DNA from: Cudoniella acicularis
Taxonomy: Eukaryota; Ascomycota; Leotiomycetes; Helotiales; Helotiaceae
NCBI GenBank assembly: GCA_013054445.1
Contig: JAAMPI010000162.1
Coordinates: forward strand, 1 to 47,602
DNA length: 47,602 bases
Reading direction: 5' to 3'
Under the pieces are notes generated by a model. That model was not told the DNA's origin. It made no database searches and was given only the letters and a program-made list of their open reading frames with translations. Below are positions 22,401 through 34,551 of this stretch, piece after piece (the stretch's first letter is position 1; every line of letters begins with the position of its first letter). The position numbers were made by a program, and so were the translations under genes.

Positions 22401-24367
22401 TCCTATGGTTTTCGTCTTCTCAGTTATATCCGAAGAGCACAGCAGACGCTGCATCTGCGGTATTTCGTCATGCGGGAGTGGCGGCAACATGCGCAGTACT
22501 AGATGGTAGTACAGGTTTCAAGTAACAGCAAGAGGTGAGACTGGCTTTTTTGTTTGTTTGAAAGCCACCAACTCGGTATCCCCTTGGCCAATGACCTTGC
22601 AAGGCTGAAGCCGCCACTTGCACTTTGTAGAACTGCAGAATTCCGAGCACTGTAGTGTACAATAGAGTCGCGGGAACGTTTTGTGGTGCTTGACAGGATA
22701 TCGAGATGAATAATCTGCGGGTTTGTGAGGTGCAATGGGCCAATAAATCGGAAATTGTATGTGCTGACCTGGCAGCAGTGACTGGAGCGGTTGGTTCGGG
22801 CAGCGAGTGGAAGCTGGGCCGGTTGGTGATGAGGAAGCATCGTGCATTGTGAATGTTGGTGAATGGATGACGGGGACGCCTTGCTGCGATAGGGCGAGCA
22901 GCCACGCCAATATATGTAATGGCTCATGGATGTGGACTTGGAAGTGCGTTTTGTTGAACACGTAGGTAGCTTCCGGGTCAAGGTCAACCGCCGTCTCGGG
23001 AGTGTGTAGTTCGGAAGTCTGCGAAGCAGCTTTACCGCATTTCGAATCAGGAGGGTCAACTGCGTACGTGGATGCCATCATGCTTTGTTGGCGGTCGTCA
23101 AAAGTCGCGGAGAAGAGGTGGACTGTGGATGATGAGAAATTGATCCTCCGTACTCCGTATAGGACTGGCATGCTGCTGTATAAAAATTTGTGTTGAGCGT
23201 TGACGAGGCTCCGGAGGTTGTGCGAGATGCGCAAAGCACCCACTAGTCTTGGCACCGTCTCGCAGGGCAGCAGGTGAGTGACTGAAGTCCCAGCTGTGAC
23301 CTCCACGGAAGCCAGTCTTTTTTAGGCATAGGCCCGACGGCCCAGCGGTCAGGAATAAAGTCCTTAGCGACCGCCACGACCTGCGTGTGGAACATGACTG
23401 TTATCTGATGTTGAAGCTATCTCGAAGCTGCTGTTGATGTCTCGATGATTCTTCAAAGTACTCCGTTAAGCTCCTGCGATGGCCTTGCTGATCAGTGAGA
23501 AACATGTTTGTTTGAGCCTTTGTTCCGTGGCGCCCCATCGCCGCGGCCGTTCCAGTCGAATGTTCAAGGTCTGGAAAAGCCCATGATCCGTGCTTGCTTG
23601 CACTGCCTCCTTTTTGGCACTAACGAGACTTTCGTACCGCACACCCCCTTGTTCATACTTCCTCTTCCAGTCTGCCGCGAGGGTCTCTCTAGCAGAGAAA
23701 CATCGAATACTCGATCCAGAAGTTGTTTCTGCACTTTCATCCAGTCAAATCCAGTCAATGCATCGCCAATCAATCTCCAGCGCCTTGTGAGAATCGTCTG
23801 TTGTGTCGCTCTGGTATGCGGCCACTTTGTTTTCGACTGCCCTCTCAACGAGACCACTCCATTGTATACACCATCCCCAGGATTCGAATCCATCCTCCAG
23901 CAGCACGGTTAGAGTGCGACGGCCACATCCGACCCTCAGGCGTTCGTTGGATGAGCAGCGAAGCTCTGAGCTAGAAAGGTGCGTTTGGCATCTGCACTCG
24001 TCGTGCTGATAGCATTTCTATGGCAGAGAGCGGAGAGCAGAGGTCAACCTCGCAGGGCCGTTACAAGACAGACTTGAGTTTGCGCAGGAGCAATTAGCCA
24101 AGACTCTGTGAACAAAATATGCCGCAGTCCGGCAGCTTGGCTTTCTCCCTCCCAAGACTTCGAAAATCTAAGAGAGAACCTTAGCTTATATATTGTACAG
24201 CCTAGACTCCTCTTCGCCTTCTATACCGAGACACAGCCTCCCTCTCAGATGACGACGAGTGTTAAGATTCAGCTGCTAATTACACGCCAAGGCACTGCGC
24301 CTCGGGCTGTGGGTGACGATTCTCAATAGAAACCTTTGGGTACCAAGAATCAAAGAGAAGAGCAGTC
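19445..24367. other. Gene-poor interval upstream of the Ca2+-ATPase
   Basis: 4.9 kb with no convincing gene. Ordinary base composition, scattered short ORFs on both strands, no family motif. The longest (22518..23306 minus, 262 codons) has no recognisable domain. The last few hundred bases should contain the promoter of the ATPase gene that starts at 24368. Confidence 0.45.
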
Positions 24368-27300
24368 ATGGCAGGTCCAGAGGGCGTCTCGCCATCGCCA
24401 AGTCCTGGCAGGCGGAGGCAGAGAGCGTACGTCCTCAACCCTACTATACAAATATCCAATGTACCTCTGTACTAGCAGCCTCGCTGACCATATATGAGCA
24501 GACCCACGATCACCATAGATACCTCTGCTGTCAGTAATAACACGAGTCTACCGCAAGAAATGGATAGCGACGCTGTCGCTCTGAGAGCCTTACTTAACTC
24601 ACCGTCAACTTTACAGGGGGAGCCTTCAAGTCCTTCCAATAATGATGGAGCTGGAAACTCTATCATCAATCGATCACATCACACGAGCCATCATAGCGGA
24701 GCGAGTCGAATATCGATACCCGAACTTCGACCATCATCATCTTTTGATAGTAGAGATAGGGACAGCCGGCCCACATCACCACATAATATATCGTCACCAA
24801 CATCGAGAGGAGTGGACAAAGCAGGTGCCTTTTTAGCAGTTCCGGGGTTAAGGTCGCGCCAAAATTCAATTGAGTCAGAAGAGGGGAATCATTCAAGTAC
24901 GAACTACAGTGGCGATACTTTCACAGTCAGTTCCCATGGGGATAGGGATAGAATTGGGAAGATGCCGGGCAATGACGATATTATGAACGATCCCGATGCG
25001 TTAATACCCGATCCTGGAACTGAAGCCGATTTTGAACCCCAAGACAACAATTTTGCGTTCTCGCAGGGACAGTTGAACAAATTGATCAATCCCAAAAGTT
25101 TACCTGCCTTCTACGCTCTTGGAGGGCTTGCTGGAATAGAAAAGGGACTCCGGACCAACCGAAAGGCAGGCTTGAGTTTGGATGAGGTAGATTTAGACGG
25201 AACTGTTTCTTTTGAAGAGGCAAAGGCTGCTGCTAAAAAGCTCTCACCAGGGGCCAGCGATGATTCAAAAGCGCCGTTAGCACGAGTAGATTCGAAAGAA
25301 TCAAGGACATCAGTAACACGAAGAACGCCACCACCCGATGCTGCATTTTACGACCGAAAACGAATTTATGGCGACAATCGATTACCAGTGAAGAAAGGCA
25401 AGAGTCTTTTGCAATTGATGTGGATTACTTACAACGACAAAGTTCTGATCCTTTTGTCTATCGCGGCGGCCATTTCGTTGGCTATTGGCCTTTATCAAAC
25501 CTTTGGCACTGCACACGACGCTGAACATCCAAAAATCGAATGGGTTGAGGGTGTTGCCATTATAGTGGCTATCGTTATTGTGGTAGTCGTAGGCTCTCTA
25601 AACGATTACCAGAAAGAAAGGCAGTTTGTCAAACTGAACAAGAAGAAGCAAGATCGAGATGTGAATGTCATACGATCTGGCCGAACCAGGGAGATATCAG
25701 TTTTTGATGTTTTGGTAGGAGATGTTATGCACCTGGAACCTGGCGACATGATTCCGGTCGATGGAATTTTTATAGAAGGACATAATATCAAGTGTGACGA
25801 GTCTCAGACAACGGGAGAATCAGACCTCATTCGCAAGCATCCTGCGGATATGGTTTACGCTGCCATAGAGGATCACCAAAGCCTACGAAAAATGGATCCA
25901 TTTATATTGTCCGGAGCACAAGTCACCGAAGGTGTTGGCACCTTCCTTGTTACTTCAACAGGCGTCAACTCGAGCTACGGAAAAACATTGATGTCTCTGC
26001 GGGAAGATCCAGAGGTTACTCCTCTGCAATCGAAATTGAACACATTGGCCGAGTACATCGCAAAGCTAGGTGGAGCTGCTGGTCTCCTCCTTTTTATTGT
26101 TCTTTTTATCGAATTCTTGGTTCGGCTTCCTCACAATACCGACTCACCGGCCGACAAGGGGCGAGCTTTCCTGAATATCTTCATTGTTACCGTTACCATC
26201 ATCGTCGTGGCTGTTCCCGAAGGTTTACCACTTGCCGTGACCCTTGCGCTCGCTTTCGCGACTACAAGGATGCTTAAAGATAACAATCTTGTTCGACATT
26301 TGAAGGCTTGTGAAGTCATGGGTAATGCGACCACAATCTGCTCAGACAAGACTGGAACTCTTACTCAAAATAAGATGATGGTGGTTGCCGGTACCTTGGG
26401 CACAAGCTCCAGATTTGGCGGAACTACTGAGCCTGCGGATCCCGATACTTCTAACAAGAAAGGCAAACAAGTTCAGAGCCCGCAGACCGTCGAGAATATT
26501 CCAGCTCAAGAAGTCATCTCCTCCCTTAGCCAACCTGTTAAGATCTTGTTGAAGAACTCGATCGCCCTCAACTCGACGGCATTTGATGGAGAGATTGATG
26601 AAGTCCAGACCTTTGTCGGTTCAAAGACAGAGACTGCGCTTCTGACCTTTGCCAAAGACTTTCTTGGTATGGGTCCCGTTGATCAAGAGCGATCGAATGT
26701 ACCCGTCGTACAACTCTTTCCTTTCGATTCAGGTCGCAAATGCATGGGAGTTGTCGTACAACTAGAAAACGGCAAATATCGACTCTACGTCAAAGGTGCC
26801 TCCGAAATTCTACTCGAGAAGTGTTCCAACATTATTCGTGACCCGACCAAGGAACCGGCCAGTTCTATAATGACGAATGATAACCGCCAGACACTTCTAA
26901 AGTTGATTGAAAACTACGCAAATCGCTCATTACGAACAATTGCTATGGTATACCGTGACTTCGACAAATGGCCGGCCAAGGGAGCTCGTTTAGTTGAAGG
27001 CGAGAAAACCGAGGTCATGTTTGAGGATGTATTTCAACACATGGTTCTTCTAGGCATTGTCGGTATACAAGATCCTTTACGCGAAGGTGTACCTGAAGCC
27101 GTGAAAGTTTGCCAAAATGCTGGTGTTGTTGTTCGTATGGTTACTGGGGATAATTTGATCACTGCCAAGGCAATTGCCACGGAGTGTGGAATCTATACCC
27201 AAGGTGGCATTGTTATGGAAGGCCCTGCATTCCGAAAGTTGAGCAAGACTCAGATGGATCAAATGATCCCGCGACTTCAGGTTCTTGCACGGTCCAGTCC

Positions 27301-28875
27301 CGAAGACAAACGCATTCTTGTCAAAAGGCTCAAAGAGCTCGGAGAAACAGTTGCGGTCACAGGCGACGGTACTAACGATGCGCCTGCGCTTAAGACGGCT
27401 GATGTTGGATTCTCTATGGGTATTGCTGGTACTGAAGTTGCTAAGGAAGCGTCAGCTATCATCTTGATGGACGACAACTTCAATTCGATCGTCAAGGCTA
27501 TGATGTGGGGACGAGCGGTCAATGATGCAGTTAAGAAGTTCTTGCAGTTTCAAGTTACTGTCAACATTACTGCTGTTCTCTTAACCTTTATATCTGCTGT
27601 CTCTAGTGGTTCCGAGGAATCTGTCCTGACAGCAGTGCAGTTGCTATGGGTCAACCTTATTATGGACACTATGGCCGCGCTCGCATTAGCTACCGATCCT
27701 CCAACCCCCAGTATCCTGGACCGAAAACCTGATCCCAAATCTGCTCCACTCATCACTGTCACGATGTGGAAGATGATTATTGGCCAAGCACTTTATCAAC
27801 TCACGATTACCCTTCTGCTTTATTTCGGTTCCTACACGATTTTGTCTTATCAATCCCCACGGGAGATTGGTCAAGTACCAACGCTGGTCTTCAACACATT
27901 TGTCTGGATGCAAATCTTTAACCAATGGAAGTAAGTACATTTCAAGGGACCTTTTGGCGAAATACTACTAACCGGGAATTTAGCAATCGTCGACTTGATA
28001 ACAAGTTCAACATATTTGAGGGAGTTACCCACAACTGGTTCTTTATGGCCATTAATCTTGTAATGGTTGGAGGACAAATCATGATTATTTACGTCGGCGG
28101 ACAAGCGTTCAATGTCGTCCGATTGAATAATGCGCAATGGGCTTACTCCATCGTTCTCGGGTTTTTATCAATTCCCGTTGGCGCTTGTATTCGGCTTATC
28201 CCGGATGAGCTTATTCTTCAACTGATTCCTGACTACACAAAGAGAGGGTCTAAGGGACCAGAAGTGACTGTTTCTGATGAAGAACAGCAGTTCCGTTTCC
28301 CTCAACCATTGGCAGACGTTAGAGAGGAGCTCAGCTTCCTCAAGAGGGTGAAGGGTGGTAGACTTAACAACCTCAAGTTTGCCATAAAAGAAACTCGGGA
28401 CCAATGGATGCCACGATCAAGAAGTGGCTCGCGATCCAGGAGCAATTCTCTACCACAGACCCCAAGCGTCGAGTCTCAACGAGAGGACGAATTCGGCTCT
28501 TCACAGCGGACTCCCGAATCTCGCAAGCGTGGCCGCAGCAACCGCTCTCGTTCAAATTCCGCATTGGGGGCAACGACTGTCATGGCTGGTATCATTGCTG
28601 GTAGTGTCGCTGGATGGTCACCAATTGAGCGGAACTACAACGATGCTGATTCGATACCGTTCAGTCGTTCGAATGGACGTGCAGAACTTGAAAACAGGGG
28701 GGATGTTGACATTCATCCGGCTACCAATCCTTTAGATCCGATCATTACAGACAATCCACACAACCTCAGCGCGCCGCCAAGTCAAATCGAGGAGGTTTCT
28801 CCAGGGCCAACCACGAATGGTGGTCTGAGCCTTCCCACACCACCACCTCGGGTAGCAAGACAATCAAGCTCATAA
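24368..28875 (+). CDS. Plasma-membrane/vacuolar-type Ca2+-transporting P-type ATPase (P2B, Pmc1-like)
   Basis: Pumps Ca2+ out of the cytosol, probably into the vacuole, using ATP. Exons 24368..24426, 24502..27930 and 27984..28875 join in frame to 1459 residues. The small first exon (MAGPEGVSPSPSPGRRRQR) is supported by a GTACGT donor, GAGCAG acceptor and correct phase into PTITIDTS. Motifs: TGES near residue 455, PEGLPLAVTLALAF in membrane helix 4, phosphorylated Asp635 in CSDKTGTLTQNKM, KGASE nucleotide site, TGDNLITAKAIA, and GDGTNDAPALKTADVGFSMG near 973. The third exon opens NRRLDNKFNIFEG, the usual PMCA sequence. The first ~190 residues are Ser-rich and disordered; the long C-terminal tail has an Arg-Ser segment (SRSGSRSRSNS), probable phosphorylation targets. 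Longer than yeast Pmc1 but normal for filamentous fungi. Confidence 0.96.
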
Positions 28876-31105
28876 TGATTTGTCTTTTAACTATCCTCTT
28901 TATCAACAAAACAATGTCGATAGTGTACCACCACCACTTTTCACCAAATGTCCTTTTGTACATAAAATTAACCAACACACATCGTTGGTTGGCGCCAGGG
29001 CGTTTTTCGGCTGGCTAACTCATCACGCACTTTTATCTCCCTACCGCATTATTCTAGGCGTTCCTGGCTCAGGGCGGGATATGGGGTGGTCTTTTGCTCG
29101 TTTGTCTTTTTCATCCAACTGTTTTACTCGTGAAAAGACCCGACCTTTACGGAAAGGGAGGGAAGGGGAAGGGGAGGGGATCTATTTGCTTCAAGCCCCT
29201 CGAATTGTATTGTTTTTTTTTTGTTTATAATTGCTACTGCACCGGGCACGAATTTTCATGGCACTGCGCTGCGCTGTGAGAAGTCAGGGGGTGAACAGAA
29301 ATTCTCGTGTGAGCTGGACAGATAGACAACAGAAGAGGAATGAGAAAAAACTATGGACTGGTGTGGTTCGAAGTGATCAGTGTTGGATTAGAGAAAGAAG
29401 AAGAAAAATCATGGACATGATGAATGTTGATGATGCACGGAAGTACATATATAAATATCGTAAGTAGCAGCATGCAGCAGAGGTTCCAGATCATCAGGGA
29501 TGGAGAGAGAGATCTAGCGGTATTCCTCTCGCTTGCTTGCTTGCTTGCGGCGCGATGATGAAACAAATAAATAAATAGGTGATAGCTGTGCGTACGTACG
29601 TCGAGGGGGGGAGATTATAAAACAAAAGTTAAATTATTATTGTCCTGTTGTGTTTTTGTGAGTGAGTCTTTGATGGTTTGATAGGTTGGATGGTTTTGGT
29701 GATGTGCGAAGATGGAGGAGGGGAGGGGTTTGAGAGGTGAGTGAGTAGGTCGTGAGTGATAACTGAGTGGGTGGTGAGTAATTGAGTGTTTTGTGGCAAT
29801 TTACGGAGTCGCCAAGAGCAGAGCAATGCATTTATCTGAGAGAGGAATAACTTCGATAGATGATACTCTTGCTTGCTTACCTGCTGAGTTGAAGTCAGAT
29901 TGCATGTCAGTAGTGAGCCACAAGCGTTTGGTTCGTGACTGGCCATTAATAATTGCCAAGCACTGCAAGCAAAGAGCTTGCAACGCGATTCAGAGACGTA
30001 TTTACAGTTCATCAGATATACAATGAATGTATGTTGAAAATTCCTGCTGAATTTGAGTTGTTGGTTTTGCAAGGTGGTGACTGATCTGCTTATCGTGTTG
30101 AGTCGAAATGCGGGTGAGCTATAAACTTCGAGGCTTTGGTGACCAGTCAGTCATTGCAAAAATTTTGAACGGCCATTAGTAATGAATGCAGGATGATTCA
30201 GAGACATGCAGTAATTCATCACATAGTTAATGCATGCTAAATTTTGCTGCAGAACCTGAATTGTATGGTTGCTGAGTTAAAGTCGGACTACCCGTGAACC
30301 ACCAAGTTTTGGTGACCAATCGCTGTAAACAGCTTAAACCGTCATTCGTAATGAATGCAGCGTGATTCAGAGACGCACAAGATAATGCATAATAAAATTT
30401 TGCTGCAGATTCTGCAAGCCTATCTGAAAAGTTGCGATCTGGGCAAAAGCAAAAAGCGAGGTGAGACATATAAGATTGGATAACTTTATCCCGACGGCGA
30501 GCGAAATACCGGTAACTGGTAGAAAGATCATCGAATCGGCCTATAGTCAAGGAGAATGGGGTGGTGGGTGTGGCTTTTGAGAGGTTGGTTCAAGAGTGAC
30601 TGGGGACGGCGGGACGGTGAGGAGTGGGAGGGAAGAGGGAAGGAGAAAGAGGCGAGAGGAAGGTTGAAGAAGTGGAGGAAACAGCGTGGAAGAGAGAAGC
30701 CTAAAGTGGCTGTTGAGAGGAACGGAAACATGACTGAGATCAAGACGGCGGGGAACGATTGTGGTTTCTTGTGGACGTCCGATGGAGACATTCGAACCTT
30801 TTCAGTGAGCGAAGCACTAGCAGGAAGGCCTGCACTGGAAATACCTAGATAATTGATACCAACTGTATCTGTATCGAAGGGAAATGAAGCGATAGTGCGT
30901 TGAGAAAAAGAAAATATTTATCGTGGTTGCTTGGGTGCAGCCACACCTACCTGTGCCTTCCCTACTTGCGTGCATCCAATCCAATTTGATAACCCACCTC
31001 TCGAGTCACCACTTCACATGTCCTCCTCCAACTGATACGCACGAAACCTTATCCTTTCACCTGCTACCCACGAACCTCTCGCTCTCGCAATCCCTCGAAA
31101 GCGTA
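28876..31105. other. Intergenic region downstream of the ATPase
   Basis: 2.2 kb without a convincing gene. It includes GGGA-rich and T-rich tracts (29160-29225), AAATA and GTAC simple runs near 29565-29600, and a three-copy tandem repeat at 29883-30421. ORFs here are short and compositionally biased. The final part should carry the promoter of the small gene at 31106. Confidence 0.5.
29883..30421. repeat. Three-copy degenerate tandem repeat, about 175-210 bp per unit
   Basis: Units start near 29883, 30095 and 30271 with GCTGAGTTRAAGTC-like sequence (GTTGAGTCGAAATG in the second). Each contains a GGCCATTA-GTAATGAATGCAG-like block and then GATTCAGAGACG (29987, 30195, 30364). The last two share AAATTTTGCTGCAGA. 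Spacing of the shared blocks is 208 and 169 bp. No ORF runs through; function unknown. Confidence 0.75.
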
Positions 31106-31366
31106 ATGGGCAGCTGTCTCTCCTCGCGCCGCAAATCAAAACTACAGTCGCAATCGCAATCCCAACAAGTCCAGGAAGAAGAGCCACAGCAGCGGAGGAC
31201 TGCAGAACCGGTCGACCCGAACGCGGAAGTCATCGAGCTCTCGCATCTGCATCCAGAGAGCGGGCGTGCGATTTCCGACAAGCAGCAGAGCTCCGATTTA
31301 CCGCCTCCAGAGAAGGGCACACAGAGGGTTGATAGTTTGGGGCTTGCACCGCTTGGATTGAGTTAG
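31106..31366 (+). CDS. Small protein with N-terminal lipidation motif (MGSC)
   Basis: An 86-residue protein beginning MGSCLSSRRKSK. Gly2 with Ser at position 6 and following basic residues fits N-myristoylation, and Cys4 fits palmitoylation, which together anchor small proteins to the plasma or vacuolar membrane. A Gln/Ser run (QSQSQSQQ) and a Glu-rich stretch follow, then DPNAEVIELSHLHPESGRAISDK, the least biased part. The same frame is open upstream to 30923, but that extension looks like translated leader; the Met at 31106 is chosen because it creates the lipidation motif. The gene lies 220 bp before the complex I subunit gene on the same strand. No named family recognised; a membrane-tether role like that of LAMTOR1/Meh1 is only an analogy. 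Confidence 0.6.
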   Translation: MGSCLSSRRKSKLQSQSQSQQVQEEEPQQRRTAEPVDPNAEVIELSHLHPESGRAISDKQQSSDLPPPEKGTQRVDSLGLAPLGLS

Positions 31367-31585
31367 AGGGGACGGGACCGAGGGACAAGGGAAGCTAACA
31401 AAGAGGAGGAGAAGGAAGCTAAGGAGGCGCTTATATAAGCATTTGACGACGAAACTGACCAACCTTCAACCTCAACTTCCTCATCTCGAGCTCCCCCATT
31501 CCACCACCCCGCACCACAGCACGGCAGGCATCATCTCCTCTCCTCTCAATCGAGCACCTGGTCCGATAATACATCCTACACAAAA

Positions 31586-32108
31586 ATGACAGCAGCGATG
31601 CGCGTCCTCTCTCCGTCTTCCACCGCCGCTGCGTCGCGCGCTCTTTCCGCCGCTCGATCCTCCTCCCTACCAACAACCTCAACAAGGGCTTTCTCCTCGT
31701 CGATATGCAGGCGCTCCGATGCTCACGATTCGCATTACGATCCTCCGTCCGGATGGCTGTTTGGTGTTAAGCCTGGTGAGAAAGCCGAGAAGGAGGGGTG
31801 GGAGAATATTTGGGTTTATGGGTTCTTTGGGAGTATTGCATTGGGGGTTGTGGGGTATGCTTTCAAGCCGGATACTTCGTGAGTCTTATCCTTTATTTCA
31901 CCGATTGAAGGGTTTTCGCAGTTGTGTTCTTGGGTTGCGGACCGGAATTGAGGGGTTAGGCTAGAGCGGATGGGCAAGGATGGGATGGTGACACGGGGTA
32001 TTGTAACGGAATGGTGCTAACACAAGCAACAGGATACAAACTTGGGCACTTGAGGAAGCTCGACGACGGTTAGAAGTTGAGGGGATCTTGAAGGAGCCGA
32101 AAGAGTAA
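31586..32108 (+). CDS. NADH:ubiquinone oxidoreductase ESSS subunit (NDUFB11-like), mitochondrial
   Basis: Accessory subunit of respiratory complex I in the inner mitochondrial membrane. Exon 1 is 31586..31878, the intron 31879..32032 (GTGAGT donor, CAACAG acceptor), exon 2 32033..32108; 122 residues in frame. The first ~40 residues are a Ser/Ala/Arg-rich mitochondrial presequence ending TRAFSSSICRR. The mature part has PPSGWLFGVKPGE, GWENIWVYGFFGS leading into a single membrane helix (IALGVVGYAF), and the conserved tail SIQTWALEEARRRLE, which spans the splice junction and confirms it. Length is normal for the fungal ESSS protein. A second Met four codons after the chosen start would make little difference. 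Confidence 0.93.
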
Positions 32109-32802
32109 ATAAACACGGTCTCGTTTTCGATTCTGCTTGGAAGGGGTTGTACATATGGAATTTCGGGTTTCTTTGCTTTGTGTGGTCACGCACGATGGGC
32201 TGCTGCGATGCATGCATGCTTGCAGTTGATAGAGATGTGTGTGACGGGTTCAATGGTTGCATTTCGAATTTCGGGGTACGAGTTGAGATCGATGGGGCGG
32301 GCGCATAGACTACAGACCGAAGGGGAACGTACAGACGTTTTGAGAATGGAGATTTCCTTGCGTTGAAGCTAGCTGGGCTTACTTGTGATGTTCAGATTTT
32401 GTGCATACGGTAGGTGATTGCCGTCGAGTGTTGACTCATACTAAAAGTTTGCACATCAAATCCCTCTATTTCTTGTCTCCGATTTTGATAGTTAACGGAT
32501 ACTGGGATGAGGACTTCGTAGTGAGGAATTAAGGGGCACTCGGGACTTCTCTCTCAAGGTTGGTCCTCGATGGAATTGAAGAGTATGTGATTTTGAGCAT
32601 TTGCTACTCTTGGAGTCAACATAACATGCATTTGTATCGAGTTGTCAATTACAGCTCCAAGAACCATCATGTCACCTCATCCCAATTCATTAAACCCCGC
32701 AAAGTAGAGCACGATTAAACAAAGAATCTTGTTATGTCAACGCCTGCTTTTTGAAAGCCATTTCTATGTTCATTTTATAGTACTTGTACAATTACCCTTC
32801 TC
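32109..32802. other. Intergenic region between convergent genes
   Basis: Shared 3' region of the plus-strand complex I subunit gene and the minus-strand aminotransferase gene. Contains a GCATGCATGC run near 32210 and no ORF of interest. Confidence 0.6.
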
Positions 32803-34098
32803 TCACGCTAACTTCGGCACTACATAACTCCACTCATGCTCCTCATCGCCATACTGTATGGCCTCAATCCACTCCTTCATCCTCAACGCGATCTCACCCG
32901 CTTCTATCTCCGGTCGCAACCCACAATCGACCAACTCCCCCTTCCAGCTGATATTTCGTACCGGGCTAACAATAGCTGCTGTTCCGGCACCGAAAGCTTC
33001 TATTAATCGTCCTTCTTTTGAGGCCTCTGAGAGCTCTTTCATTGTGTACTTTCGCTCGATGATCTTCCATCCTTCTGGCACGAGCTTCTCGTGTGCTAGA
33101 CCGAGAATCGAATCTCGAGTTACGCCTTCTAGGATCGTTCCGTCGAGAGGGGCGGTGATCAGCTCCTTTTGACCCGTCTCCTTGTTCTTGATTGCCACGA
33201 ACATGTTCATAGTGCCTACTTCCGTCACGTACTCTTCCTCCCCGAATAGCCATAGATTCTGGTGGAATCCGCGCTTGGCGGCTTGTATTTGTGGGAGAAT
33301 ACATGGTGCGTAGTTGGCGCCGAGCTTCATATCGCCGGTTCCTCCTGGCCAGGCGCGGACAGCATAATCTGTTGCTTCTAAGGAGACGGCTTTGAAGCCT
33401 GTTGGATAGTAGGGTCCAACTGGAGAGGCAATCACAAAGAGCAGCGCAGACCCAGGAGGTCCAACGCCTAGTGTTCTTTGGGTACCAATCATTGTAGGCC
33501 TTAGGTATAAGGAGTATCCTTTTGTCGATGGGATGAATCGCTCCTCGGTTTGGACGAATTTGGAGATCAACTCAATCAGAGAAGCGCCGTCGAAAGTGGG
33601 CAGACAGATTCTTGCAGATGACTTGTTTAATCTGGCCATGTTCTTATTTGGTCGAAATAGCCGTATTTGACCATTTGCATCTTTATATGCCTTCATGCCC
33701 TCAAAACAGGTGAACGCGTAGTGGAATACGCTGCTGGCGGGGTCGAGGGAGAGGTTTTGGTAGGGAGTGATGCGTGCTGGGAGCCATCCTTTTGCTGCCG
33801 TCCACTCGAGACTGAGCATATGGTCTAATAGCGGTCAGTTGAGATATTTAATGTCAAGAGTGGGCAATTAACCTGTAAATGTCCTCCCGAATACTAATTC
33901 ATTTGGGGGGACAAGTTCTTTGGGTGTCGTAGTTTTCGTAATAGTTAACTTCGACGGGTCAATATCTTGAGGTTTGATCGTGGACGCCGATTCCGCCTTG
34001 ATGCTGTATAACCTGGAAGATTCTCGAGTAGCAATAGCTATCAGTCTCGAAGGCGATTGGGTGGAGAATGCGCTTTGGGGGCGCAATTGACGAAGCAT
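32803..34098 (-). CDS. Branched-chain amino acid aminotransferase, mitochondrial (class IV PLP enzyme)
   Basis: Transfers the amino group between leucine, isoleucine or valine and 2-oxoglutarate, the last step of synthesis and first of breakdown. Exon 1 is 34098..33873, the intron 48 nt (33872..33825), exon 2 33824..32803; 415 residues in frame. The N-terminal ~33 residues (MLRQLRPQ... ending SRLYSI) form a mitochondrial presequence. Family blocks: FGRTFTDHMLSLEW across the junction, FHYAFTCFEGMKAYK, LYLRPTMIGT, the PLP-binding Lys242 in GDMKLGANYAP, EVGTMNMF, LDGTILEGVTRDS and FGAGTAAIVSPV. It is divergently arranged with the SCYL2-like gene across 453 bp. Orthologous in type to yeast Bat1 by its presequence. 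Confidence 0.96.
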
Positions 34099-34551
34099 GT
34101 TGACGAGTTGGCCCCTGAATCAATGAATGAAAGGTCGAGTGAGAGTCCTTCGACCTTTGAACGGGGACTCGAGGCGTTTTAGTGGCCGAAGAGTGGAGAG
34201 TCAAGTAAACTTTGAGGCTTCCCGCTACATAATTATTTTGTCCGCTCTCGGAGGGCGCGAAAGCGAGCTGTCTTCGGGATGTTCCGCCCTTTGCTTGGCA
34301 GCGGAGCCTTGCTGGAAAGCTGACACCTCTGACGACGGGAGGCTTTATGTTTCGCGTAGACCAATCACAACCGTCGCAGTATTTTATTCAGACGACTCTT
34401 TGAAGATTACTTCAACCTAATATCTATTCGCATTTACCCTCTTTCTGCCATTGATTTTACAAGCTCCGATTCTGCCGTAGCCTCGAGCTTCCATGCTACA
34501 ACAGCGATTACAAATTCGAGGTAGACAGACAGGTGGAGCGATTCTGCGAAG
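34099..34551. promoter_or_regulatory. Bidirectional promoter region of BCAT and SCYL2-like genes
   Basis: 453 bp between two divergent ATGs. No ORF of interest, and no specific factor site is claimed. By position it must hold both core promoters and leaders. Confidence 0.6.

Noticed and set aside
22518..23306. 262-codon minus-strand ORF, possibly a gene
   Set aside because: No domain, motif or clear intron signals, and it overlaps two other long ORFs on the same strand in different frames. It is in a region otherwise without genes, so chance is more likely.
23880..23960. tRNA-like stretch with GATTCGAATCC
   Set aside because: The T-loop-like sequence has no matching acceptor stem, D-arm or anticodon arm on either strand.
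24494..24501. Met at 24494 as start of the Ca2+-ATPase
   Set aside because: These codons lie in an intron: a GTACGT donor at 24427 and GAGCAG acceptor ending at 24501 join a short first exon in the correct phase to PTITIDTS.
30556..30852. 98-codon plus-strand ORF rich in Glu, Arg and Gly
   Set aside because: Composition follows a GGAGAGG-type purine tract; no motif, and a similar-length ORF exists on the opposite strand.
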